This document shows positions 1-10,281 of a stretch of DNA of 64,000 nt, in pieces. Position 1 is the stretch's first letter. Each line of letters starts with the position of its first letter. The notes beneath the pieces are model-generated. The model searched no databases, was not told where the DNA came from, and was given only the letters and a program-made list of their open reading frames with translations. Source of the stretch: Amycolatopsis oliviviridis (GTDB taxonomy: Bacteria; Actinomycetota; Actinomycetes; Mycobacteriales; Pseudonocardiaceae); NCBI RefSeq assembly GCF_014654365.1, contig NZ_BNAY01000008.1:372001-436000 (forward strand), read 5' to 3'. The position numbers and the translations under genes were made by a program.

Positions 1-3000
1 CGATCGACGAATGCATCAGCGATCGTCCCCGCAGCCCCGGGAACGTCCGACCGCAATGGTCCAGATAGTTCGCCAGGTTCCGGTGGGTGACGACGACGGC
101 CTTGGGGCGTCCGGTGGAACCCGAGGTGTAGATCAGGTAGGCCGGATGACGCGGATCCAGCGGCCGGGCACGGTCGGCGTCGGTGACCGGCGTGCGATCC
201 CGTCCCGCCATCTCGTCCACGGCCGACGGATCGTCGATCAGCACGGTCGACGGCCGGTCCGCCAGCACCTCACCGGCGGGCGAGCCCGACAGCGCGGCGC
301 TGGTGATCACCAGTGCCGGTTCGGCGTCGTCGAGCATGAAGGCGACGCGATCGGCCGGATAGACCGGATCGATCGGCAGCCAGGCACCACCGGTCTTGGT
401 GACCGCCAGCACCGTGACGATCAGTTCCAGCGACCGGGGCAGCATCACCGCGACCAGGCCTTCGGGCCCAGCGCCCCGCTCGATGAGCCAGCGCGCCAGT
501 TGATTGGCGCGTGCGTCGAGTTCGGCGTAGGACAGCGACCGGTCCTCGAAGGTCACCGCGATCGCTTCCGGGGTGGCGGCGACCTGCGCGGCGAACGACT
601 CCGGCAGCGTCCGGTCCGGCACCGGCCGCGCGGTGTCGTTGCGCGACAGCAACTCCCGCTGTTCTGCATCGGACAGGATCGGCACCGCCGGGAGCGGCGT
701 CCGCGGCTCGGCGACCACGGCTTCGAGCACCCGGGTGAAGCGGTCCAGCACGGCACCGGCCTGCTCGGTGGTGAACAGCGCGGGCTGGTGCTCCAGCCGC
801 AGCCGCAGGACGTCGCCGGGGACGACAGCCAGCGCCAGCGGGTAATGCGTGGCGTCGGCGGCGGTCATTCCCCGCACCCGCAACCGATCCGGTTCGGTGT
901 CACCGGTCTCGTCGGGCCTGGGGTAGTTCTCGTAGACGACGAGGGTGTCGAACAACCGGCCCAGTCCGGCGGTCTGCTGGATGTCGGCGAGCCCGACGTG
1001 GTGATGGGCCAGCAACGCGATCTGCTCGTCCTGGATCCGCCGCACCAGTTCGGCGAAGGTCTGCTCCGGCCTCGTCCGGACCCGGACCGGGACGGTGTTG
1101 ATGAACAGGCCGACCATGGTCTCGATCCCGGGCAGCTCGGCCGGTCGCCCGGACACCACCGCCCCGAACACCACGTCGTCGCGTCCGGTGGTCGCCGCCA
1201 GCACCAGGCCCCACACCGCCTGCAGCATCGTGCTGACCGTGACCCCGCATTCCCGGGCCCGCGTCGCCAAAGCGGCGGCGAACGTCTCGTCCAGTTCGGC
1301 CCACATCTGCCCGGGCACCTGGACCGGTACCGGCCGGTCTTCCGCGACCAGTGTCGGTTCCGGCAAGCCGGACAGGGCCTCGCGCCACGCGGCTGTCGAC
1401 GCGTCCCGGTCGGTTTCGCCGACCCAGGCCAGGTAATCCCGATACGGGGTGACCGGCGCCAGCGCGGACGGAGCCGCTCCGCCTTGGTACAGCGTGAGCA
1501 GTTCGTCCACCAGCAGGGGGGTCGACCAGCCGTCGAGCAGGATGTGATGGTTGGTCAGCACCAGCCGGTGGCTGTCCGGTCCCAGTGCCACCACGGTGAT
1601 CCGCAGCAGCGGGGGCTTGGCCAGATCGAACGGCCGTGCCCGCTCGGCCGCGGCCACCGCCGTCGCCTCGGCTTCCGGATCCGCCGACCCCGTCGCGTCC
1701 ACAAAGGACACCGGTACTTCGATGACGCCCGGGATCACCTGGTAGGCGGGCCCGGCGGCGGCGTGCCGGAATCCGGCTCGCAGATTCGGGTGCCGCTCCA
1801 GCAGCCCGCGCACCGACTTCCGCAGCAGCAGCATGTCCAGCGGACCGCTCAGGTCCAGCACGGCCTGCGCGGTGTAGACGTCGACGCCGTCACCACCGTA
1901 ACCGGCGTGGAACGCGAGCCCGTGCTGCAGCGGCGAAAGCGGCAGCACGTCGGCCACCCCACCGGCGTCCGCGTATTCGGCTTCGAGGGCTTCGATCTCG
2001 ACCTGGTCCAGGGTGACGAGATCGAAGTCGGACGCGGTGTGCCCGCCCGCGGCGGGATCGTCCGCCTGCCGGGCCAGCCCGGCCAGCATGTCCAGCCAGT
2101 CCTGGGCCAGCCGTTCGACGTCCGCCTCGTCGAGCACGTCGTCCTGCCATTCCAGCAGGAGGGTCAGTTCGGGACCGTCCGGCGAATCCTGGACGATCGC
2201 GTTGACCTCGAGCGCGTGCGGCAGGCCCATCCCGGGTTCCAGCGAACTGCCGAGCTCACCGACCGGCTGCCACGCCCGCACGTCGCCCTTCTCGGCGGCG
2301 GCGAACCGGCCCAGGTAGTTGAACCCGATCCGCGGCGACGGCGAGTCCGCCAGGACCGGCCCCGTCACGTCGTTGAGATACCGCAGCAGGCCATAGCCGA
2401 GCCCGTCGCCGGGCACGGCCCGCGACTGCTCCTTGACCAGCTTCAGCAACCGCCCGGCCGCCGGGCCACCGGCGGCCACGTCCGCCAGATCGGTGTCCGC
2501 CACGGCCAGCCGTACCGGATGCGCGCTGGTGAACCAGCCCACCGTCCGGGACAGATCCGTCCCTTCGGCCGGATGACGGCCGTGGCCTTCCACGTCCACC
2601 AGCACCGTGTCGCCACCGCGCCGGCGGGTCACCGCTCCCACGAGCCCCGCGAGCAGGACTTCGTTGACCCCGCAATGGAAGACCACCGGGGCCCGGCCGA
2701 CCAGCACCGACGTCTCCCGCTTCGGCACCACCCACGACCGCGAGCGCACCTCGCCTTCCGCGGACGGCGCGTGCGCACCGATCGGCTGGTCCCCCGTTCC
2801 GAGGATCGCCTTCCACGCCGCCAGTTCCGCGACCCGTTCCGCGGAGACCGCCTGCTCCTTCAGCAGGCCCGCCCACCGCTTGAACGACAAGCCCACCGGC
2901 TCCAGCGCCGGGGTCCGTCCCGCGGCCGCCGCTTCGCAGGCCACCTGCAGATCGGAAAGCAAGACCCGCCAGGACACACCGTCGACCGACAGGTGATGCA

Positions 3001-6000
3001 CCACGACCACCAACCGGCCCGCCCGATCCGGTCCGGCGTCCAGCCACACGGCCTGCGCCATCACGCCCGCCGACGGGTCCAACCGGCTCACGGCCTCGCG
3101 CGCCGCGTCCTCCACGGCCTCGTCCGGCGAACGGCCGTCGATCCCGACGCGGGTGACCCACCCGGCCGCGTTCACCGCCCCGCGCTCGCCGACCACCAGC
3201 CGCCGTCCGCTCGCGTCGTCGACGACGCGGGCCCGCAGCATGTCGTGTGTGCCGACCACGGCCGAGAATCCCGTGACCAAAGCCTTTTCCGTCAGACCGG
3301 AAGGCGTCCCGACCACCATCCACTGCGCGAATCCCGGTCCCGTGACGCCGTCGCCCAGCAGCGCCATCACCGGTGTCCAGGCGACGTCGCCGACGCCGTC
3401 GGATGTCTGGGACGGAACCTGTTCCGGCGGCGCCGATTCCTCCGCCAGCCGCGCGATCCGCTCCGGGGTCTTCCCGTCGAAGACGTCCGCCGCGCTGAAC
3501 GTCAGCCCGGAACGCCGGGCCCGCGCCGCGAGCTGCATCGAGAGGATGGAGTCCCCGCCGAGGTCGAAGAAGCTGTCGTCCACCCCGACCTGGTCCAGGC
3601 CGAGCACGCCGGCGAACAGCTCGCACAGCACCCGCTCGGTCTCGGTGGCGGGCTCCCTGGCGGGCGTCCCGGTGACGAAATCCGGATCGGGCAGCGCGCG
3701 CCGGTCGATCTTCCCGTGCGCCGTCAGCGGCAGGACGTCGAGCGCCACCACCGCCGCGGGCACCATGTACTGGGGCATCCTGGACGCGAGATGCGCCCGG
3801 ACCGCCTGCGTGTCGATGTCGCCCGGTGTCACGTAGGCGATCAGGCGGTCTTCGCGGACGGTCACCGTCGCCTGGGTGATCCTCGGGTACGCGGACAGGG
3901 CGAACTCGATCTCGCGCGGTTCGACCCGGAAGCCGCGGATCTTGACCTGGTCGTCGGCCCGCCCGGCGGACACCAGTTCGCCCTGATCGGTCCAATACGC
4001 CAGGTCCCCGGTCCGGTACATCCGCTCACCGGGGGCGAACGGATCGGCGACGAACCGCTCGGCCGTCAAGCCGGGGCGGCCCAGATAACCGCGCGCCACC
4101 CCGATGCCCGCCAAGTACAGCTCACCGGTGATGCCGGGCGGCAACGGACGCAGGAACGAGTCCAGCAGATAGCCGCGCACCCCCGGGACCGGCCCGCCGA
4201 ACGGGATCGGATGCTGCCCCGGCGACAACGGCATGCTCATCGTCGCGCAGATCGTGGTCTCGGTCGGCCCGTAGGCGTTGATCATCCGATGGTTCGCGGA
4301 CATCCGGTCCACCAGGCCCGGCGGGCAGAGTTCTCCCGCCGCGACCACCGTGTCCACCCGGTCCGGCAACGCGTCGACCGTGCCCAGCACCGACGGTGGC
4401 GCCTTCACCTGCGTGATGTCCCACCGCGCCAGCGTTTCGGACATCGCCATCCGCGGCGGCAGCTCCTGCTCCGGCGGCACCACCAGGGTGGCTCCGGACA
4501 GCAGCGCCATCATCACCTCGGACACGATGGTGTCGAAGCCGAGCGCCGCGAACTGCAGGACCCTCGACGACGGCGTCACGGCGAACCGTTCGATATGCGC
4601 CAGTGCCAGGTTCCCCAGCCCGGTATGGGTGACGACGACCCCCTTCGGGGTTCCCGTCGAGCCGGACGTGTAGATCACGTACGCCGCACTGCGCGGATCC
4701 ACCCGCGGCAGCTCGTCCTCCGACGCCGCCGGCAGCTCGGTCTCGTCGATCACCAGGAGCCGGTCCGCGTACTCCGCGGGCACCGTCCCGCGCGTCGACC
4801 CCGCGCACACCACCAGCATCGGATCCGCGCTGCGGAAGATCGTTTCCTTGCGCTCGTCCGGATACGCCGGGTCCACGGGCACGAAAGTGCCGCCCGCGAG
4901 CAGCACGCCCAGCATGCCCACGGTCCACCAGGACGACCGGCCCACCACGAGGCCGACCCGGGATTCGGATCCGACCCCGTTGGCGCGCAACACGGCGGCG
5001 AACCTCACCGACCGGTCCCACAACCGGGCGTACGTCAGGTCTCCCTCGCCGTCCGCCAGCGCCACACCCTCCGGCCGCCGGGCGGCCATCCGCCCCACCA
5101 GCGTGTGCAGCGGCTCCCCGGACACCAGCGGCGGTTGCCAGTGGCGCGTCTCGGCCGTGCCCACCCCGATCCGCCCCACCGGACCGGCCGGATCGGCGAC
5201 CACCGCGTCGATGGCGCCGACGAACCAGTCCAGCAGCGAATCGGCGACGGCGTCCGGGACCTGGCCCTGCCAGTAGCCGAGCTGGATCTTGAACCGGTCC
5301 CCCGGCGTGATGCCGAGGGTCAGCGGATAGTGGGTGCCCTCGATGGTGCGCAGATACGTGTACCGGCCGGCGTACTCCCGCGGGTAGTTCTCGACCACCA
5401 GCAGCGTGTCGAAGGTCGCGCCGGGTCCGGCCGCCTTCTGGATCTCCGGCAGCCCCAGATGCTGATGCGGCATGAGGGCCATTTGACGGCCGTACAGGTC
5501 GGTGAGCGTGTCCATGACCGTTCGCTCGCCGTCCAGGGTCACCCGGACCGGCATCGCGCTCATCAGCAGCCCCGGCATCGACTCGATGCCCTGCAGTTCC
5601 GCGGGGCGGGTCGCGACCATGGTGCCGAACACCACGTCGGTCCGCCGCGTGAGCCGCGCCAGCACCATCGCCCAGGCGGCGTGCACCACCGTGCTCGGTG
5701 TCAGCCCGTGCTCGCGGGTGAACTCCAGCAGCCTGGCGTGCAGCGCGGGCGGCAGGTGGGTGACGCGGTAGTCGTAATCCGTCGCGGCGGACGCCGACGC
5801 GATCAGCGCGGGCTCGTCGAGGTCGGCGAGCTCCGCCCGCCAGGCCTCGCGTGCCGCGTCCTTGTCCTGCCGGTCCAGCCAGGCCAGGTAGTCACGGTAG
5901 GTGGCGCCGCCTCGTCGTTCCGGCAGCCGCCCACCGGGTTCGTACGCCTCGAACGCCTCGTTGAGCAGGACCGCCACCGACCAGCCGTCGACCAGGATGT

Positions 6001-8209
6001 GGTGGATGACGACCAGCAGCCGGTACCGGTCCTCGCCGAGCCGGACCAGCACCAGCCGGATCAGCGGCGCCTTGGCGAGATCGAACCGCTTCTCCTGTTC
6101 CTCACCGGCCAGGGCCTCGAAAGCCGCGTCGACGTCTTCGGCGCCCGTCAGGTCCACCGTCTCCCACGGCAGGGTGACGTCCCCGTGGACCGCCTGCACC
6201 GTCTTGCCCGACTCGAGCCGGTGGAAGGTCAGCCGGAGTTCGGCGTGCCGCCGGACGACCGCTTCCCACGCGGCCCGCAGCCGGGCCTCGTCCGGCCGCC
6301 CGTTCAGGTCCAGGATCACCTGCACCTGGTAGATGTCGGGCCCTTGGTCGTCGAGGATCGATTCGAAGAGCAAGCCCTCCTGAAGCGGTGCCAGCGGCCA
6401 GATCTCGTCAGCGCCCGGAGCGGCGATGGCCAGCTCCGCCTCCTCCGCCTCGGTCAGGGCGAGCAGGGGGCTCTCGCCGGACCGGCCGGCCGGGAGGTCG
6501 CGCGCCACGGCCGCGAGCCGGGCGGGAGTCGTCTCTTCGAAGATCTGGACGGGCGTCAGCAGCAGGCCCGCCTTGGCCGCCCGCGCCGCCAGGCGCATCG
6601 CGAGGATCGAATCCCCGCCCAGTTCGAAAAAGCCGTCGTCGACCCCGGCCCGGTCGACCCGGAGGACTTCAGCGAAAAGTCCACAAAGGACACTCTCGGC
6701 CTCGGTGCGGGGTTCCCGGCTCGTGGCGCTCGCCGCGAACTCGGGCGCGGGCAGCGCCGCCCGGTCCACCTTGCCGTTGCCGGTCAGCGGCAACGCGTCC
6801 AACACGAGCACGGCGACCGGGACCAGGTACTCCGGCAGCTCCGCCCGGAGACGCTCGCGGACGAGCGCGGGATCCAGGTCCCCGCCCGCCACCACGTAAC
6901 CGATGAGCCGTCCGTCGACCGCCGCCACCACGGCGTCCTGGACGTCCGGCTGGGCGATCAGCGCGGCCTCGATCTCACCGGGCTCGATCCGGAACCCGCG
7001 GACCTTCACCTGGTTGTCGGCCCGGCCCGCGAACAGCAGCTCACCGTCGGCGGTCCACTGGGCGAGGTCGCCCGTCCAGTACATCCGCCGCCCCGGCCGG
7101 GACGGATCCGCCACGAATCGCTCCGCGGTCAGCCCCGCCCGATTGAAATAGCCCTCCGCCAGGCTCCCGGAGAGGTACAGGTCGCCGACCACACCCGGCT
7201 TCACCGGCCGCAGCGACTCGTCGAGCACTTGGACTCCACGGCCGGCCAGCGGACGCCCGATCGGCAGCACCGAACCCAGTACGTCGCCCGGCTCCAGCAG
7301 ATGCCACGTCCCGCACATCGTCGCTTCCGTCGGGCCGTACATATGCCGGACCCGCGCCTCCGGACAGGCTTCCCGCACCCGCTCCACCGCGTGCACCGGC
7401 ACCACGTCACCGCCGGTCAGCACCTCGCGGAAACCCGCGAACGATTCCGGCGATTCCTCCGCCACCGCACGGAAACTGCCCGCGGTCAGGTACGCCCTCG
7501 TCACCCCGGCCGCGGCCGCTTCCCGCAGCCGCCGGGTGTCCACCGAGCCCGGCTCGGCGATCACCACCCGGGCGCCGGACGCCAGCGGCGTCCAGATCTC
7601 GAACAGGGACGCGTCGAAGGCGTGCGGCGAATGCATGAGCACGCCTTCGCCGGGATCCATCGTCCAACCGGGATCCCGCACCAGCTCCGCGACGGAGCGC
7701 TGGGCGATCGCCACGCCCTTCGGCGTTCCCGTCGAACCGGACGTGTACATCACGAACGCCAGGTCCTCCGGGCGCACCGCGGCGACCGGCGTTCCGGCCA
7801 CGTCGCCGTCCGTGACGGCGTCCGCCACGAGCGGCTCGATCCCCGCCGGGACGGCGGCACGCGCGGCGGCCGAACACACCGTCAGCGCGGCCGCCGAATC
7901 CGACACCATGAATTCCACGCGCGGCGCGGGGTAGGCGATGTCCACCGGGACGTAGGTCGCCCCCGCCTTCCACACGGCGAGCAACGCCACCACCAGATCC
8001 GCGGACCGGCCCATCATCACCGCGACCCGGTCGCCGCGGCGGATGCCCCGGCCTGCCAGCCGCCCGGCCAGCAGGCCCGCGTCCTCGTCGAGCCGCCGAT
8101 AGGTCAGGACCCGGTCGCCGTCGACCACGGCCACCGCGTCGGGCGTCCGGTCCACGTGCGAGGTGAACAGATCGAGCACCGTCGAGGCGGGCCGCGCTGC
8201 GGAATTCAT
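1..8209 (-). CDS. Glycopeptide NRPS, modules 1-3 (3' end outside window)
   Basis: Assembles the first residues of a vancomycin-family heptapeptide. The visible 2736 residues read A1-T1-C2-A2-T2-E2-C3-A3(start). T1 has LGGDSIL (Ser~534) and T2 has LGGDSIL (Ser~1554). C2 has HHILVDGW, E2 has HHLSVDGVSW, and C3 has HHILLDGW. There is no condensation domain before A1, so this is the initiating protein. By alignment to GrsA, the A1 pocket reads DAFYLGMMCK, the leucine code of vancomycin-type module 1. A2 reads DTSKVAAICK, which fits the beta-hydroxytyrosine position. A3 is cut at its core A3 motif (YTSGSTGRPK). The ATG start has a GGAGG site and lies 2 bp past the exporter stop, so the two are co-transcribed. 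Three modules on one protein match vancomycin/balhimycin rather than teicoplanin or ristocetin, where module 3 is a separate protein. The amino-acid assignments are inferred from the codes. Confidence 0.93.
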   Translation of the reverse strand, partial: MNSAARPASTVLDLFTSHVDRTPDAVAVVDGDRVLTYRRLDEDAGLLAGRLAGRGIRRGDRVAVMMGRSADLVVALLAVWKAGATYVPVDIAYPAPRVEFMVSDSAAALTVCSAAARAAVPAGIEPLVADAVTDGDVAGTPVAAVRPEDLAFVMYTSGSTGTPKGVAIAQRSVAELVRDPGWTMDPGEGVLMHSPHAFDASLFEIWTPLASGARVVIAEPGSVDTRRLREAAAAGVTRAYLTAGSFRAVAEESPESFAGFREVLTGGDVVPVHAVERVREACPEARVRHMYGPTEATMCGTWHLLEPGDVLGSVLPIGRPLAGRGVQVLDESLRPVKPGVVGDLYLSGSLAEGYFNRAGLTAERFVADPSRPGRRMYWTGDLAQWTADGELLFAGRADNQVKVRGFRIEPGEIEAALIAQPDVQDAVVAAVDGRLIGYVVAGGDLDPALVRERLRAELPEYLVPVAVLVLDALPLTGNGKVDRAALPAPEFAASATSREPRTEAESVLCGLFAEVLRVDRAGVDDGFFELGGDSILAMRLAARAAKAGLLLTPVQIFEETTPARLAAVARDLPAGRSGESPLLALTEAEEAELAIAAPGADEIWPLAPLQEGLLFESILDDQGPDIYQVQVILDLNGRPDEARLRAAWEAVVRRHAELRLTFHRLESGKTVQAVHGDVTLPWETVDLTGAEDVDAAFEALAGEEQEKRFDLAKAPLIRLVLVRLGEDRYRLLVVIHHILVDGWSVAVLLNEAFEAYEPGGRLPERRGGATYRDYLAWLDRQDKDAAREAWRAELADLDEPALIASASAATDYDYRVTHLPPALHARLLEFTREHGLTPSTVVHAAWAMVLARLTRRTDVVFGTMVATRPAELQGIESMPGLLMSAMPVRVTLDGERTVMDTLTDLYGRQMALMPHQHLGLPEIQKAAGPGATFDTLLVVENYPREYAGRYTYLRTIEGTHYPLTLGITPGDRFKIQLGYWQGQVPDAVADSLLDWFVGAIDAVVADPAGPVGRIGVGTAETRHWQPPLVSGEPLHTLVGRMAARRPEGVALADGEGDLTYARLWDRSVRFAAVLRANGVGSESRVGLVVGRSSWWTVGMLGVLLAGGTFVPVDPAYPDERKETIFRSADPMLVVCAGSTRGTVPAEYADRLLVIDETELPAASEDELPRVDPRSAAYVIYTSGSTGTPKGVVVTHTGLGNLALAHIERFAVTPSSRVLQFAALGFDTIVSEVMMALLSGATLVVPPEQELPPRMAMSETLARWDITQVKAPPSVLGTVDALPDRVDTVVAAGELCPPGLVDRMSANHRMINAYGPTETTICATMSMPLSPGQHPIPFGGPVPGVRGYLLDSFLRPLPPGITGELYLAGIGVARGYLGRPGLTAERFVADPFAPGERMYRTGDLAYWTDQGELVSAGRADDQVKIRGFRVEPREIEFALSAYPRITQATVTVREDRLIAYVTPGDIDTQAVRAHLASRMPQYMVPAAVVALDVLPLTAHGKIDRRALPDPDFVTGTPAREPATETERVLCELFAGVLGLDQVGVDDSFFDLGGDSILSMQLAARARRSGLTFSAADVFDGKTPERIARLAEESAPPEQVPSQTSDGVGDVAWTPVMALLGDGVTGPGFAQWMVVGTPSGLTEKALVTGFSAVVGTHDMLRARVVDDASGRRLVVGERGAVNAAGWVTRVGIDGRSPDEAVEDAAREAVSRLDPSAGVMAQAVWLDAGPDRAGRLVVVVHHLSVDGVSWRVLLSDLQVACEAAAAGRTPALEPVGLSFKRWAGLLKEQAVSAERVAELAAWKAILGTGDQPIGAHAPSAEGEVRSRSWVVPKRETSVLVGRAPVVFHCGVNEVLLAGLVGAVTRRRGGDTVLVDVEGHGRHPAEGTDLSRTVGWFTSAHPVRLAVADTDLADVAAGGPAAGRLLKLVKEQSRAVPGDGLGYGLLRYLNDVTGPVLADSPSPRIGFNYLGRFAAAEKGDVRAWQPVGELGSSLEPGMGLPHALEVNAIVQDSPDGPELTLLLEWQDDVLDEADVERLAQDWLDMLAGLARQADDPAAGGHTASDFDLVTLDQVEIEALEAEYADAGGVADVLPLSPLQHGLAFHAGYGGDGVDVYTAQAVLDLSGPLDMLLLRKSVRGLLERHPNLRAGFRHAAAGPAYQVIPGVIEVPVSFVDATGSADPEAEATAVAAAERARPFDLAKPPLLRITVVALGPDSHRLVLTNHHILLDGWSTPLLVDELLTLYQGGAAPSALAPVTPYRDYLAWVGETDRDASTAAWREALSGLPEPTLVAEDRPVPVQVPGQMWAELDETFAAALATRARECGVTVSTMLQAVWGLVLAATTGRDDVVFGAVVSGRPAELPGIETMVGLFINTVPVRVRTRPEQTFAELVRRIQDEQIALLAHHHVGLADIQQTAGLGRLFDTLVVYENYPRPDETGDTEPDRLRVRGMTAADATHYPLALAVVPGDVLRLRLEHQPALFTTEQAGAVLDRFTRVLEAVVAEPRTPLPAVPILSDAEQRELLSRNDTARPVPDRTLPESFAAQVAATPEAIAVTFEDRSLSYAELDARANQLARWLIERGAGPEGLVAVMLPRSLELIVTVLAVTKTGGAWLPIDPVYPADRVAFMLDDAEPALVITSAALSGSPAGEVLADRPSTVLIDDPSAVDEMAGRDRTPVTDADRARPLDPRHPAYLIYTSGSTGRPKAVVVTHRNLANYLDHCGRTFPGLRGRSLMHSSI

Positions 8210-8211
8210 CG

Positions 8212-10164
8212 TCATCCTCCGAAACCCATGTATTGGATCGCCGGCTCGGGCTCTTCCACTTCGGCTTCTTCGATCTCCGGCTTGGGGGCGTCGCGGTCCG
8301 GGTTGGCGAACTGCGTGTGATAGAGCTCGGCGTAAAGACCGCCCTGCGCCAGCAGTTCGTCGTGCGTGCCGCTCTCCCGGACCCCGCCGCCGTCGATCAC
8401 GAGGATCTGGTCGGCCTCGCGGATCGTGGACAACCGGTGCGCGATCACCATCGAGGTGCGGCTGCGCAAGGCGGTCTTGAGCGCCCGCTGCACCGCGGCC
8501 TCCGACTCGGAGTCCAGATGAGCGGTGGCCTCGTCGAGCACGACGATCGAGGGCGCCTTCAGCAGCAGCCTGGCGATGGCCAGCCGCTGCTTCTCCCCGC
8601 CCGACATGCGATAGCCGCGATCACCCGAGACGGTGTCCAACCCGAGCGGGAGGGACTCGATCAGGTCCCAGATCTGGGCCCCCTTGCAGGCTTCGATCAG
8701 CTCGTCCTCGGTGGCGGTCGGCCGGGCGTAGAGCAGGTTCTCCCGGATCGTGTCGTGGAAGAGGTAGGCGTCCTGGCTGACCACGCCCACCGTGTCGCGC
8801 AGCGAGGAGAACGTGAGGTCGCGCAGATCGTGCCCGCCGACGCGAACGGACCCGGAGTTCGGGTCGTACAGCCGGGAGACCAGGTGGGTGATGGTGCTCT
8901 TCCCCGCGCCGGACGGGCCGACGAGCGCGGTGAGAGTGCCGGCCCGCACGTGGAAACTCACGTCGCGCAGGACGTCCGGCGACACTTCCCCGCGTTCCCG
9001 CTCGGTCCGCAGGTGCTCCAGCGACGCCAGCGAGACCTCGTCCGCGGTGGGATAGCGGAACCGCACGTTCTGGAATTCGATGTCCGGCGCCACGTTCTTT
9101 TCGAGCTCGACGGCGTCGGGGCGTTCCTGGATCAGCGGCTTCAGGTCGAGCAGCTCGAAGACCCGGGAAAAGCTCACCACGACGGTCTGCGCGAGCTCCT
9201 GCATCCCGGACAGCTGGGTGATCGGCCCGAACAGCCGCGAAAGCAGGGTGGCGATGGCCACCAGCGTGCCGAGCTGGAACGCGCCGGCTAGCACCAGCTC
9301 GCCGCCGATGCCGTAGACGAGCGCGGTGGCGAGCGAGGCCATCAGCGCCATCATCACGAAGGCCGTCCGGCCCCAGACGGAAAGGCTGACGCCGATGTCG
9401 CGGATCTTCCCGGACCGCTCCTTGAATTCGGCCATCTCCTCGTCCGGCCTGCCGAAGAGCTTGGAAAGCATGGCGCCCTGCACGTTGAACCGCTCCTGGA
9501 GCAGCCCGCCGAGGCCGGTGTTCGCGTCCATCTGCCCCACGCTGCGCTTCTGGATCACCCGCCCCACGCGGATCCAGGGCACGAGGAAGATCGGGATCAG
9601 CACCAGCGTGATGAGCGCGACGAGCCATGAAAGGTAGATCAGCTCGGCCAGCACCACCACGACCATGACCACACCGGTGGCCGCCATGAGCAGACCGGTG
9701 AAGTGCTGCTGCGCCATGATCAGTTCCGAGTGCAGCCTGCCGACCAGGATCCCGGTCTGGGTGCGCGTGAAGAACGCGATCGGCAGCTGCCGGACATGGG
9801 CGAGCGCCTGGACCCGGAGGTCGTAGGTGATCCCCTCGCCGATCTTTCCGGAGATGTACCCGGAAACCAGCGCCAGCACCGCGGCCACCACGGCGAGCCC
9901 GGCGGTCAGGCAGGCCATCAAGATCACGACGCCGGAATCGTTCTTGACGATGCCTTCGTCGATGAGTTCCTTCAACAGCAACGGAGTCGCGACGACGATG
10001 GCCGCCTCCAGCGCCGCGACGAGCACGAACAGCCCTACTTTGCCGATATGCGGGCGGAAGTAGGTGAGCACCCGGCGCACCGTTCCCTTGTGGACCTTGG
10101 TGACCCAGGGATCGGGATCGTCATCGCTCTTGTCCACCCCCCCGAACCGCAACACCACGTCCAT
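8212..10164 (-). CDS. ABC exporter (TM-NBD half transporter) of the glycopeptide cluster
   Basis: A 650-aa fused membrane/ATPase half transporter expected to homodimerise in the cytoplasmic membrane and export the glycopeptide, like Tba of the balhimycin cluster. The N-terminal ~340 residues carry the six-helix exporter fold. The NBD has Walker A GPSGAGKST, the signature MSGGEKQRLAIA, Walker B SIVVLDEAT and an H-loop (VIAHRLSTI). The ATG at 10164 is preferred over an in-frame upstream start because GAGAGG lies just before it and the upstream residues are not exporter-like. It follows a Bbr box and is coupled to the NRPS start 2 bp downstream, so StrR control of export plus synthesis is likely. 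The substrate is inferred from position. Confidence 0.9.
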   Translation of the reverse strand: MDVVLRFGGVDKSDDDPDPWVTKVHKGTVRRVLTYFRPHIGKVGLFVLVAALEAAIVVATPLLLKELIDEGIVKNDSGVVILMACLTAGLAVVAAVLALVSGYISGKIGEGITYDLRVQALAHVRQLPIAFFTRTQTGILVGRLHSELIMAQQHFTGLLMAATGVVMVVVVLAELIYLSWLVALITLVLIPIFLVPWIRVGRVIQKRSVGQMDANTGLGGLLQERFNVQGAMLSKLFGRPDEEMAEFKERSGKIRDIGVSLSVWGRTAFVMMALMASLATALVYGIGGELVLAGAFQLGTLVAIATLLSRLFGPITQLSGMQELAQTVVVSFSRVFELLDLKPLIQERPDAVELEKNVAPDIEFQNVRFRYPTADEVSLASLEHLRTERERGEVSPDVLRDVSFHVRAGTLTALVGPSGAGKSTITHLVSRLYDPNSGSVRVGGHDLRDLTFSSLRDTVGVVSQDAYLFHDTIRENLLYARPTATEDELIEACKGAQIWDLIESLPLGLDTVSGDRGYRMSGGEKQRLAIARLLLKAPSIVVLDEATAHLDSESEAAVQRALKTALRSRTSMVIAHRLSTIREADQILVIDGGGVRESGTHDELLAQGGLYAELYHTQFANPDRDAPKPEIEEAEVEEPEPAIQYMGFGG

Positions 10165-10234
10165 TCGGTCACCTCTCTCACGAGCCAAGTCGGCGATCTC
10201 AATCGTGCTTAATCGAGTCGATGTCCACGAGTCG

Positions 10235-10263
10235 GTCCAAGCGAGCACTTTCGGCACTTGGAC
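10235..10263. promoter_or_regulatory. StrR/Bbr binding box upstream of exporter-NRPS operon
   Basis: GTCCAA and TTGGAC arms are separated by exactly 17 bp. This is the consensus reported for the balhimycin regulator Bbr (GTCCAR-N17-TTGGAC). The box lies 71 bp upstream of the exporter start and downstream of pdh, so it should drive transcription of the exporter and NRPS. The match is seen directly; binding is inferred. Confidence 0.88.
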
Positions 10264-10281
10264 GTGTTTTTACCGCCTGGC

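Noticed and set aside
11..8320. A 2769-codon open frame on the plus strand opposite the NRPS
   Set aside because: It is antisense to a clear NRPS with intact domain motifs and yields an Arg/Gln/His-rich sequence with no domain. It is open only because high GC at third positions removes stops.
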